Source of the DNA: Enoplolaimus lenunculus
Taxonomy: Eukaryota > Nematoda > Enoplea > Enoplida > Thoracostomopsidae
Assembly: GCA_030248215.1 (NCBI GenBank)
Contig: JASANG010000185.1
Location: 42,447 to 106,446, forward strand
Length of the DNA: 64,000 nucleotides
Reading direction: 5' to 3'
In this document: positions 52,175-63,250 of the stretch, piece after piece
Layout of the letters: every line of letters starts with the position of its first letter
Numbering within the stretch: position 1 is the first letter of the stretch
Made by a program: the position numbers and the translations under genes
The notes under the pieces: model-generated
What the model was told of the DNA's origin: nothing
The model's database searches: none
The model's input: the letters and a program-made list of their open reading frames with translations, nothing else

Positions 52175-54272
52175 ACATAATGTAAGGGTTGGTAAATGCG
52201 CCCATGCGACGCAGAGGTCCGTTCTGCTGTCCGGGGACAATAACAAACAATGAGTGCAACGTAGGCAACCCAGCGATCAAAACACGCATGCTTACGTATA
52301 AATTTATTTCTACACAATAACCTGGGGCATAGTCAGGGGGATTTCATGTGTACCAGGTGTCAACTTTCCTCTTTTGATAATTTAATTGTTTTACTGGCAA
52401 AAGTAAATATTCTAAAAGAGTATATAACTGTGTCGGGTTATGTTTGTATGATGTGATTTATGATTTGTTCTCTTCTCTCCAACCCTGCGAATTGTGTCTA
52501 CAGTTTCAGAATGGGTACGGAATCATTGCCGCAAAACGTCAAAATGTATCCTTAGGTGTAATGCAAACAGAGCCGCAGGCAAAATTTTGAGGCGTATGTA
52601 AACCAAACAGAGTATAAAACTAAATTTCTAAGTCCAAACTGGTTCAGCCGAGACTCAAAATTATCTGGCTACGCCCTTGTTTATTGTATATAAATTTACT
52701 AGGCTACTGCCCCCTTACTACCCCTGCGATTTCAAGGGATCCTAAGCAGGATGAGTGGCTGCCGCACCCAAACCCACCGAACTAAACGATTTTTACTCTA
52801 AAGGCGCCAGAAGCACAGTGGCCCATGTATACAACAGGGCGGCAGCGTTTTTCTGTGGGGCTGTAATAGAGTCAGTTTAAGCTTTAGACGAACTTTTTTT
52901 TGCTTCGGCTTAAGCTTAAGCTTAAGAACGTATATTTTACCCTATCGGGCAATTCGAAATTAATAAGCTGCACTTTTTTTATATATTTTTTGGGCAGAAC
53001 TGACCTGTTCCGAAATATTTTTGTTTATTTCCATGCCCGTTAATCTTTTTCTGGATGTAATAAAGTTTGTGCGGATTATCTGTCTATCAGCTGTCAAGGT
53101 CAATATTCTGCTTTAGTCTGTTTTATAGACACTGCTATAGGCCTAATGGACTTCTTCCAGCGATGGACTCGAGAAGTAGCGACTCCTTTTTTACTCCGCT
53201 TTCATTCGAGTCACAACGGTATGGTCGATTAATGTTTGTAAACGTTTCAGCGATTATTGCAAAACCTTAAATTTGACCAAAATTTCAAATACTCAAACCA
53301 TTCACCGAGAATCTATTTTTTCAATCGACCAGAGGTTTTAAATAAGAAAGTATAACTCGTTTTATTATAATATTCAAGAGGAATAAGTTATGGTCGATCA
53401 AAGTTGGCAAATGTTTATCTTTCAATCTATCGGTGCAACATTAGGATTTGATTCGAATTACCGAAATTATGTGTTTATTTTCAGCAACCATTGATTAAAA
53501 TTTGACCTCAACTTCGGACAGCCATAATTTACTTAATTTTTAGTTACTTAATATTGTAAATGGAAATATATCTGCCGAATGCTCTTTTAAAATTGCTATC
53601 GAAGAAAAAAGTGATGAAATAAATCGAAATTATTATTAACATTTCCACCAAAAATTGCCACTCCGGAATTTTAAAATGTCCCCTTTATTGTAGTACAGAG
53701 TGTCTCCAAGCTTCTGTTACATCAGTGAGGTGCGTTAGAAGCTTAACCAATCATTCTCTGTGGTGGTTTTTAAAATCAAACGGGACATTTTAAAAGAATA
53801 TTTGGAGTCATTTTATAATGCGTCCGCAATAACAAATCGTAAGGCCTGCATTGAGGTAAAAGACTAAAATATTGATTCTCATTATAGAATTTAAACACAG
53901 TTAACAATGTTTCAATAGAAGACTCGATTTTTGCAAGCTTTATCTCCCACATTCGAGGTTACAGCTTATGCGGCCCATGTATAGAACAGGTTTAGGCCGT
54001 TCGTCCTCTGGACTGTAATAATGTTAGCTTAAGCTTTAGATTGTTTTTTGCTTAGTCTCCAGGTTCATGCTTAGGTATGGGCTTATGTTTATGTTTAGGC
54101 TTAGATATAATTTTATAACAATATTCTAATGCTACTGTTACGGCCATGTTCTTTATATTGATCACTTTTTCGCTTAGGCTTAAGCAAAGACTTGTGCAAA
54201 GGCAATCTCAGGACACCCTGTTGCTACGACGACTGAGCCTTAGCCTAAATGTGGGAGGAAAGTATACATGAA
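52175..54272. other. Intergenic region between two convergent genes
   Basis: No gene seen. Contains CTTAAG/TTAGGC patches near 52890 and 54050 and a small inverted repeat (TTTTAAAATGTCCCC at 53670, GGGACATTTTAAAAG at 53783) that may be a MITE fragment. Confidence 0.55.
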
Positions 54273-54477
54273 CTATAAATGTTCTTTCCACGGGGTCAAA
54301 TCTAAGCGCATAATAGCATCGCAGGATACGAACGATTCTTTGCTGACAAAGGCAAACGCGTCACGGGAGGTTTTAGTTATCTTATCTCCGTTGTCACAAA
54401 TGATCCTCGCAAAAGTAACTCGATTAAGAGCCACCACTTGTGCTTGGCTGAATGTCCCATCGGCTTCGTACCACAGC
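54273..54477 (-). CDS. Peroxidase terminal exon
   Basis: 205 nt, phase 2 in, stop [31 protein letters not shown], then [16 protein letters not shown]: the typical C-terminal Cys-containing end of the family. Acceptor ACATTTTAG on the minus strand. Confidence 0.9.
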
Positions 54478-57400
54478 CTAAAATGTACACTCGTTTTTTC
54501 AGTGATGGATCCAAAGGATGTTCCATTAACCAAATCTATGGTCCCAATCATTAAGCAAAACCAAAATTATATTTTGAGAATTAGTGTTAATTTGCGTTTG
54601 GCTTCTTGCTCGCTTAGGTTGTAATCCTTTTTCACAATTCTATATTTTACGGCCTGTCGTCAGAAATTTCTGGATTAGAAAATTGACGATGAAGATGCTC
54701 AATATTCAACAAATATTACGCGTACGCACAATGGAAAATCTTCACAAAATATGATACTTAAGAGTTTCGGTCTGTACATACAGCTGTGTCCCAAATAATT
54801 AGGAAAGGCACAATATTTATTTCGATTTTGAACCAGACTGTGCCCCCTACTATTCGGTTCCGGACTGTTGTTTATTTTCATACTTAAGCTCCAGTTGTTT
54901 GGACAGCACACGTTTAGTAATTTTCAGCATTTTAAACGAATTATAGTTCATTACATTAGGAATATACGTTTAATACTTTAGAGTATGCTGCTGTCAAAAT
55001 ATACAAGTTACACTGCCAAAAATGGTGAGTCAAATTGACTCTCTTCGAAATAGATTTTTCCGGTCTACACAAACTGAGTCATGTTCGACTCCGCCAGAGT
55101 CAAATTCAACTAATTGAACGATTCATTGAGTCGAAATTGACTCTAGCGGAGTCGAATTTTAACTCAGTTTGTGTAGTCCGAAAAAGCCTATTTCGGAGAG
55201 AGTCAATTTGACTCACCATTTTTTGCAGTGTATACTTTGAGTGATAAATCAAATTGAGCACTAAACGCAATTTGGTCCATTAATACAGTTATTGACAATT
55301 ATGGCCGAATTATAAATTTTGGACCTTAAGTACTCATTTGCGGACTAAAATTAAAATGACAAACTAAGTTTAAACCTAAGCCTAAAATTCATATATTTTT
55401 AGGTTTATCCGTTATTCAAGTATATGAGCGTACCGATCACCATTTCGAATATTCGAAAACTGTTTGCCCATCAAACAAGCACCTGTTGGCCCAATGGTGC
55501 TTCCTGGTAATGGCTCTTCCATTGTTTGACCCACAAATATATCAATATCATCTAAAATTGTACGAAAACACTAAAACATTACTGTCGGACTAAAAAAATA
55601 AAAAACATTTACCTGTTCTCTAACAGTACTGATTACTTTCTTCCTAACATAAATGTTTCCGTCTTCAGAAAATAATTGCTAAATTTAAGCTTATGGTTAG
55701 GTCTAACAATTATCTCAGATTAGTCGCAGCAACTGTATAATGATGCTTATAAGTTTGTTCAAAAGTTCAAAACAAATGCCGAAAGCGCAGAGAACGCAAA
55801 GTTTAATCAGAATAGCACGGAAAGACAAAAGCGTAAAATTTTCTGAAATCATACGTCGTATCACAGTTTTGCAAGAAATGCGAGGTGCATCGGTTTACTT
55901 GCCCTAAATATTGGTGGACTGGTGGTAGCCACAGCAGTGTTGAAAACCCTACTCGACTGAGTCTTTAGATCAAAATGTTGTTACCTGGGTTCGCATACAA
56001 CGATTTCAAATCATCGATTGCGCCGGGACTTGTGATCTCGCCTGCTAAATCTTCAAAAGACGTTGCACGAGACAGTCCACAAAACTCTCGCCAACTGTTG
56101 TATCCTGGAAGTCCATGATCACGACAACGTTGGATGTCCAGCGATGCCAAATCCGAAAACCCGAATAACTCTTCTGTGATTTGATTTTGAAGTGTAGTTG
56201 GAACACGGGCTGGAGTTAAAATCATCCCGTTCACAACAGCATCAATACCTCCTTGGAATAGAATTTTATCCGCATGATGAATGACTTCAGGAAAACTCAA
56301 AAAAACTTCTCGCGAGCTGTCATTGTCGTGTCTAAAAAGGTTTGCAATTTGGCCGTGACCAAAGCGAAATGCAGATGTTGCGAATACGTTCGAAATACTT
56401 GAATCTACGTAAGGATCATATCCAGAGTAGCTCCCAATATGTTGATTGTATCCATCAGCCCCGAGCACCCGCGGCAGATACTCGTTGTAAGTAATGACGG
56501 CAATTTCTGCACCGACGATTTTGCGAACATTTTGAAAAAGTCTAAACAAATAAAAATGGTCAGCGGGCGGCCCTCAGCGTAACATGGGCCCATTTTGTTA
56601 TATTTGTTTCGTTATTTGATCATTATCATTATTTTAATTATTATTATCATTATATTTTGTATTTTACACGATCACAAACCAAAAGTCAGCTGTTGTACAT
56701 TTTCCTCCACAGTTGAAGTTAAGGCGTAGGCCTTGGATCAGTCTTAGATTCAACAATGTACTCATGCCACAAAATGTGTCATATGTGGTTGCTGGTAAAT
56801 AACAAACCGTTAATTTGGCCTGAATGTAAATTTTTATTTAACCCTTTCTCACATGAATATTTTCTATTTCGCCTGAGACCTACTTTTATGCTAGGATTCG
56901 AAGTCCAGTGACTGGAGTGGGAGGCGTATACCATCACCGCTCAGCTATAGGAGCTGTGGTGATTTAGTACTATGTATACGTGTTGCAATTGTTAAACACG
57001 GTGCGATATATTATTTAACGTATATACACTGCGCTAAGTTGCCTATAGGCAACTCAATGTGAGAAGGGGTTAAATCTTACGTCTCAACGTCCCAGTGAGG
57101 ATTAATTGCCGAAAGTTCATCGACAAGACGATTATGTTCTCGCATGAACAAATGATGAAACGCCACCAGACCCAGAAATATGTCGATTCTGGTATCACCA
57201 GCTCTGAATTGGACCTGAAAATACCTTTGGTCACATTTCTAATATTTTAATTTCGGTTCGTTTTGTTAAAATCCTGTGAAACGCAGCTGATCCATTGTAA
57301 TTTAATTGTTGATATCGTCGTATTCATGGTTGTTGCACATTTTTACATCAAAAAATACTTTTTGTTGCCAGAAAATCATCAAGTCGCCACGGTCGTCATT

Positions 57401-60400
57401 CGATCTTTTTAATAAATTACTTTAATTTTTTGTAAATTCTCTGGGACCGCGAGCAATATTTTTCTAGAGGTGTCAACCTGGACGTAGCAGCGAACCGAAA
57501 ACTTACAAAGATCTAATCTATTGTAGACGGCCAATAGTGAAAACAGAGGAAAATTTTTCTGTAAAAAAGAGCGTGAAAAGCGAGGAAACGGGCAGCACAA
57601 AAAACCCGTAGTTTTGGTTTGTTTTCTAATGCATCAGCGACACATTCGGTTTTTTCTAAAGGCCTCCCCTGATACCTTGGACTCCCTGTTTCCGCATACC
57701 TGTGGTATCGTAACAATTTGATTTGAAAAATTAAAAAAAAAAAACGTACCGGACACTGATGTTCGGAAATGCAACCAGATTTATTGAATGGCAGTAAATT
57801 TTGCAATTCGCCAAAGCTTTCTGTCATCATTTTAGCACTTCCAGGTTCACGAATTTGTTCTAAATCAAATTCAGAATTTGCATAAATCATCCCTCCGTCA
57901 ATATACGATGAGTGCTCGTTGTATTGTTCGCGTACAACTCCATTTGAACTCGTACCACAAACAGGACTTGACCTCGCCGTTCGAATACAGCAAGAAGTGG
58001 CCTAAAACCAAACACACAACTTTTGTGTATCCTTAATCATCAGTTGGTGACAAATGAATCTGCGAAATAAAGTCTCGAATATTCCAACTCTTTACAAAAA
58101 TGACTGTCGAATAAGAATCTTAATTATCTTTCGTTTCTTATTCAACTAAAAAATATTTCATTGATATGACAGGATTAGAGTCATTTGCAAATATTTGTTA
58201 TTGTTCGAGTTGTTACGGAGTTTGTATTGAACCCTTTCGCGTTATAATCTGAATATAATAATCTCATATATTAATCAACGTTCGTCATGAAACGAAAACA
58301 CCTGTGGAACTTGCAATATTCATAAAATTTCGTTTGCGTCAATAATTATTGTTGAAATATTAAAGATGGAAGAAGCTTTTTTGTTTAAAATCGGATATGG
58401 GTTTGGAAATCTCATGTATATAAAACTAAAAATATGTTAAAACGTAATTTGCAAGCACTGTTTGTGGCAGAAATCACATCGAAATGTACCAACCAACAGA
58501 ATAAAAATTGTCAAAATCTTACCATTTTTTACCATCTTAGTGTACGCGTAGTCACGCAATCATAACAGTCTCGTGTACTTACCGTACAAGTGAAGTTTTC
58601 CCTAAAGGGATCGTTCATACTGACACTGATATCCATACAAGGCATTCCATCTCCCATTCCGCAAGTAGAACACGTTTTGTTAGGCAACATTTTGGTTCGG
58701 GACAAATCATGGCTTAAAAACTGGCCCCATTCCATAATATTTTGATTCAACTCTGGATCTGGATTGTCTTCTTCTGAACGCAAAAGTATTCGAGTCGCTT
58801 CACGTGCAGAAGGCAGTTGGTTGGTTTGGTTACCTAAAATGCGTCCTGGTAAACATTTAAAGACCAGCGTTTACTTTTAGAAACAATAAAAACGTACCAA
58901 GAAAAGTTAAATGCTATTAATTCTATATTTCGTTTTCAAATATTAACTGATTGTATCACATTTGAAATTTTTAGCTAAAATTCCACAAAAGAAGTTTACG
59001 TTACCTGCCATATGCGCAGGTGACTCAAAACACTGGTAAATAACGCTACATATTATGGGTCATCCACGTTGTATCTGTGCTAGAGAGTGTGTTTCATGAG
59101 TATAAATTCCCTGTATCTCCTCTAGAATTGATATCAGGACAGTAGCCACACTCCTTCTACAAAGCAAATAATTCGAAACAAAATAAATACATACACATAT
59201 TACCAACACATGTTTTATTAACATATCTCTGATCTCCTTTCTGAAGGGCTTTGTGATAAGAACCAACACTGCATTGTGAGTGTTGTGACAAATCAAAACG
59301 CCTTTTTAGAAAGTTTTGTAGGGCATTTCTGATATCGCGCTAGCAAATTGCGTATTAAGGGTACTTTTTTAAATCTGTGTAAACTTTATAACGTGGATGA
59401 TCCACTAATGTTTTCTTCAATTCAAATACAAAAGATGTTCTTCGTGAAAGTATAATATATGTTTTTGAGACGGCCTGGAGGCCGTCTCTATTAAAAGCAG
59501 TTGATGTTTCGGGGTGTAAATTTAACCAAATTTGCAAAAAGAAAAGGCGATAATTCTAGCTTACTTAATGAAATTTTGGTTTTCTAGGGTAAATGAAAGT
59601 TGCTAAAATTCTGCTTTCAACAAGATGGAAAAGAACTGAAATTTTTCGAGGGTTAATTCCTTAGTGACCCCCTTAAAAATGCCGTATTTGTCCCCCTGAT
59701 TTTGCAAAACCTATTTTTGATCTCGTCGTGTTTACCGTCAAGGTGATTTGCATATTTTTATGTACATGCACAATGCACATTTGTACTTTTATATGGAAAA
59801 CAAGTCCACAGCACACTACACCTTTTAGAATATGATTTATTTGTGTACAATTTTGTCCTGGTGGGATGGCGGAGCCGAATGGACAAGACGGTTGACTTAG
59901 GTGCTAGGGGCTATTAGTTACGCATCTTCCGTGGATTAATTCTTTCTGGCTGCGACCAGATATTAGTTTTCGGTAAAAATAGCTATCACGGTGTATTGTT
60001 TTTTTCTGGTCATTGGTACAAACTGTAGGACTGTTTTCAAATATAAGACTGCAAAAACGGTCATTCCTTGCCATTTGGCGTATTTTGGCCACTATCCATT
60101 TCGGTATTTTACTCAATGACTGTTTGTCAACAGTTTGTTTCTTATCTTTGATTGTTATTCTTTTGGATATTTTATTTTTAAATTAATAACTTTAAAAGCC
60201 ATATGCAAAAACTTAACAAGTATGACGCACGAAAAATGATTTGCATTTTAAACATCAATTCAAATTCTAAATAGAAAGTATGAATCAGTCAAAGTTTTAG
60301 CCGAAAGTATAATTACAGAACTTTAGTGACTCTAATCCTACACTGCAAAAAATGGTGAGTCAGATTGACTCTTTCCGAAATAGGATTTTTCTGACTACAC

Positions 60401-61459
60401 AAACTGAGTCAAAATTTGACTCCGCCAGAGTCAAATTGAGTCGAATTTGACTCGGGTGGAGTCGAATTTTGACTCAGTTTCCGTAGTCAGGAAAAGCCTA
60501 TTTCGGAGAGAGTCAATTTGACTCACCATTTTTTGCAGTGTACTCATGTGAGTTAGTTACATGTTACTAAAATTTGTAGCTTGCAAAATTTCAGGCTAAA
60601 CTGCCTCCATAAAATTTTAGTAGATTGTTGCTGAAAGGCTTACGCGATAAATGTAACGCTTGAAGCTGTTTGGAACAACTTAGGCTCTAAACGAACTTTT
60701 GAAATAACGGGCAGTTAAACGTTACTACAAGACGAGAAACAGATTTCTGATTAGCTATAGAAGCTGCATTCTTGGCAGCGGACAGACTAATGACAATTGT
60801 TTAACAAATTTGACGACAACCCACTGGTAACACTCCGTATACGTATATTTACATCGTGGAAATTTCTGGCAGATCTTGTGAGACTCGATGAGCCACATTA
60901 ATTGTCTATTGTTGCTATAAACTCAATAGACTACGGGAAGAAAATAGTATTTTCGGAAAATTAATCTTATATTTGTTTTATTTACCCCGTCTTCATTGCC
61001 GCTTTTAGAGGCTGCTTGTTAACAGTTGTCTGCGAACCAGTGTAGTGAACAAATAGCCTGCAAGGTGTTATTTATCCGTCTGTAACATTGCCTTTTTCTC
61101 GTCTCGTTCCTTATATAAATTTCTAGAGTGGGTCAATTTTCCTTATTACCTTACTTTTATACGCCTTTGAAGACATTGTCAAAACAAATAATAAAAATTA
61201 ACGGAACATACCAGTAGGTACACCAATATTATCATCATATATCGCTGGAAGCCATCGTATTAACGGTGTGAATGCAGATCCCCAAGCAACGTTTTCGACG
61301 TTATTACAAGTGCCATCCAATGTACGATATTTCTTGAGAAATTTATTTGACTTTAGACAATCTGCCTTATGTGTTGTAGTTTGAACTGGCGAACAAAAAT
61401 CTTTCTTTGTAGTATTGTCAAGTATTTCCGCGTTCATTCGCACTAAAATTTTAAACAAC
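54273..61459 (-). CDS. Animal haem peroxidase (7 exons, 5' end unresolved)
   Basis: Whole-gene entry. Seven exons on the minus strand with matching phases encode 587 residues from 61459 to TAG at 54275-54273. Seen in order: [17 protein letters not shown] (domain start), [10 protein letters not shown] (distal Gln and His), [12 protein letters not shown] (calcium-loop region), [10 protein letters not shown] (catalytic Arg), AFRFGHGQI (proximal His), [21 protein letters not shown] and VSCDAI (C-terminal Cys). Known: the family oxidises substrates with hydrogen peroxide and is usually secreted or vesicular; in myeloperoxidase an Asp and a Glu form ester links to haem. Here those positions are Ser (LSHD) and Ile (TRIDI), so haem is probably not ester-linked. 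No immunoglobulin, LRR or NADPH-oxidase part is visible; the signal peptide and propeptide must lie upstream. Substrate not predictable. Confidence 0.9.
55011..55230. mobile_element. Palindromic MITE with TA target duplication
   Basis: CACTGCCAAAAATGGTGAGT at one end and its complement at the other, extending ~75 bp inward through AGTCAAATTGACTCTC and ACACAAACTGAGTC. TA on both sides suggests the Tc1/mariner group. Lies in the last intron of the peroxidase gene; a second copy is at 60341-60540. Confidence 0.9.
55434..55551 (-). CDS. Peroxidase exon
   Basis: 118 nt, phase 1 in, 2 out. [40 protein letters not shown], conserved family block. Donor CG|GTACGC; if not spliced the frame stops at 55412, but the next exon restores the family sequence (R-LWYE). 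Confidence 0.9.
55985..56541 (-). CDS. Peroxidase exon with proximal His
   Basis: 557 nt, phase 2 in, 1 out. [40 protein letters not shown] (proximal haem ligand), [20 protein letters not shown]. Acceptor TTTGTTTAG, donor CAG|GTAACA on the minus strand. Confidence 0.93.
56890..56959 (-). repeat. tRNA-like (SINE-type) sequence
   Basis: Minus strand reads TATAGCTGAGCGGTGATGGT (A-box-like) and GACTTCGAATCCTAGC (B-box-like) about 40 nt later. Related GGGAGGTGTTTACCATC sequence occurs at 49027 and a similar B box near 45695. No acceptor stem seen; a SINE fragment is likeliest. Confidence 0.4.
57081..57214 (-). CDS. Peroxidase exon with catalytic Arg
   Basis: 134 nt, phase 0 in, 2 out. [41 protein letters not shown]. 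The Arg of GDTR is the catalytic Arg; the Glu expected three residues later is Ile. Donor AC|GTAAGA. Confidence 0.92.
57750..58001 (-). CDS. Peroxidase exon
   Basis: 252 nt, phase 0-0. [49 protein letters not shown]. Matches the family block from the conserved R(S/T)xPxC region through the calcium loop, where the usual final Ser is Gly. Confidence 0.92.
58583..58833 (-). CDS. Peroxidase exon with distal Gln/His
   Basis: 251 nt, phase 1 in, 0 out. [41 protein letters not shown] and H of GQFLSH are the distal-pocket residues; the ester-forming Asp before His is Ser here. Acceptor GCATTTTAG, donor ACG|GTAAGT. Confidence 0.92.
59057..59404. mobile_element. Second member of the GGRTCATCCACGT inverted-repeat family
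   Basis: GGGTCATCCACGTTGTAT at the left and (read inward) GGATCATCCACGTTATA at the right. The ends match the element at 23829, but the interior differs. Within a peroxidase intron. Confidence 0.6.
60341..60540. mobile_element. Palindromic MITE, second copy, TA target duplication
   Basis: Same family as 55011-55230 (CACTGCAAAAAATGGTGAGT ends, GAGTCAAATTGACTC arms), 200 bp, TA on both sides. Also in a peroxidase intron. Confidence 0.92.
61212..61459 (-). CDS. Peroxidase exon: start of the catalytic domain
   Basis: 248 nt, phase 2 in, 1 out. [48 protein letters not shown]: the conserved N-terminal block of the family. A second acceptor (ATTTTAG, exon start 61442, phase 1) is possible; the upstream exon is not settled. 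Donor ACTG|GTATGT. Confidence 0.85.
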
Positions 61460-63135
61460 CTACAAAACTAATCCGTATTTTTAAATTTCTTAACAAAAAT
61501 GTCAAAAAGCGATTATTCGATTGCCACCGATAAATATTGAAAAAATTGAACAACAGTGAGTAAAATAGGGTTTGAGCCATATGCTTTAATGGTGATACCG
61601 GTATGTTAACCAAAAAACTTGCAAAATCTTTTTTATGGTGTAGTATATAAGACAGAATATGTAATGTTAAACGTCCCAGGTCCGGCGAAAGTAACGCAAA
61701 TAAATTCAGTTCATAAAGGAATAAAAAGTTAAATTACTTTCAATTAACGAAGCATTGACTACAGCCACAATTTATTGATCAACAGCCTTGAATTTGAACA
61801 AGGAAATGGTTCAATGAAAGTTGAATCATGAAACTTTCAACAAAAATGTGCAACTGAGTGCATTGTGTTTACACAAGAATGTATCCACTGCCCAGTTGCA
61901 TACGTTTAGTTAATATGTATTTGTGCATTATACACCACTGTTTCGACTCACAATTCAATTTGCTCGATGGCATTGGTTTATCCGGTATTGGAGTTTCAGC
62001 AACGTATTCACAAATTGTACTGCACGTTTTTTTCTCGGCATCAGAGTTTTTCGGCTAAAACGTTACAAAAATACTCGGTGGTTTGCGGACAGGAATTAAT
62101 ACAAGCAAACATTTCAAATAACGCATATGTCGGTGGTTTAAACATAAATAACGCATATGTCGGTGGTTTAAACATAAATAACGCATATGTCGGTGGTTTA
62201 AACATAAATAACGCATATGTCGGTGGTTTAAACATAAATAACGCATATGTCGGTGGTTTAAACATAAATAACGCATATGTCGGTGGTTTAAACATAAATA
62301 ACGCATATGTCGGTGGTTTAAACATAAATAACGCTTATGTCGGTGGTTTAAACATAAATAACGCATATGTCGGTGGTTTAAACATAAATAACGCATATGT
62401 CGGTGGTTTAAACATAAATGACGCTAACATGGGGGCCGATTCTGTTACCAAAAGAGGGGAATCAATTTCGTTTAGTTTTGAAATTTAGTGACAAAAGCTA
62501 TGAGAAACACTTTTTACGCATATGAAAACACAAAAAGACAACTATTGATTTGAGACCGATATACAGTAATTAAAACCAATATCCAATCCCTGCGCAATTG
62601 CTGCACAGCCGGGATTTTAAATTGTCTGGCCCTCGGATCTAAACAACATTTGTGGAGCACAAAAAATGACTGCAAGAAATTTATGATCCCCGAAACTTTA
62701 GAAAAGAGTCAAAAAAGGCAAAGCACAATTACAAGTTGTAAAATAACCCACACAGATACAAAAGTGTTCATGTTTGCTACGCTTCCTCGCAAAGATATTT
62801 TGGCGTATTTGTCCCCCCTTAAAAATCAAATACAGGATATTTCTCTGATGTCAAACGCCGTTCGATATGTCACATACGATGCTGTACTGTGATAAACGAC
62901 ACCGGTTGAAATTAAAATGATTAAACCACGTTTGGATTCTCGCTCGCTTTGCTTTGGAGCCCTCATTTATTGCGCATCACCGTTTTGGACATTTCTGGAT
63001 CCACCACGAATTCTCACGCCTTGTTTTATCATTTTGTACTGTCTGCTGACGGATGACGGTGAATGAAGAGCATAGCACAACTCTTAGTCTCTATCCTGTG
63101 TGTGAAGTGTTTAATACCGATCATATGTTTTTTAC
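61460..63135 (-). other. Intron or 5' region of the peroxidase gene
   Basis: Holds the 30-bp minisatellite at 62117. If the exon at 63136-63250 belongs to the gene, one more small exon is needed here to change phase 0 to phase 1 or 2; I could not locate it. Confidence 0.4.
62117..62416. repeat. 30-bp minisatellite, 10 units
   Basis: Ten head-to-tail copies of a 30-bp unit containing ACGCATATGTCGGTGGTTTA, nearly identical (one A-to-T change at 62335). Because 30 is a multiple of 3, several frames stay open; the + frame reads NNAYVGGLNI repeated. Treated as a minisatellite, not as a gene. Confidence 0.95.
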
Positions 63136-63250
63136 CTGAAACGAACATTGTCCCAGCGATTGCATAGAATCAACCAAAGAATCACCAATTTGTGATGCAA
63201 TACATTTACCCACCGCCCCTTTCTTTCTGTGAGCTCTCCGTATTTTATTC
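63136..63250 (-). CDS. Possible upstream (propeptide) exon of the peroxidase gene
   Basis: 115 nt between ATTATTGCAG and CAG|GTAAAA on the minus strand, phase 2 in, 0 out. Reads NKIRRAHRKKGAVGKCIASQ then IGDSLVDSMQSLGQCSFQ; basic stretch and two Cys would suit a peroxidase propeptide. It does not join directly in phase with exon 61212-61459, so membership is uncertain. Confidence 0.35.

Noticed and set aside
54268-54624. 118-codon + strand open frame
   Set aside because: It is the antisense shadow of the peroxidase terminal exon.
62041-62396. Minus-strand frames with repeated FKPPTYAL or NHRHMRYLCL
   Set aside because: Products of the 30-bp minisatellite read on the other strand; no exon signals.
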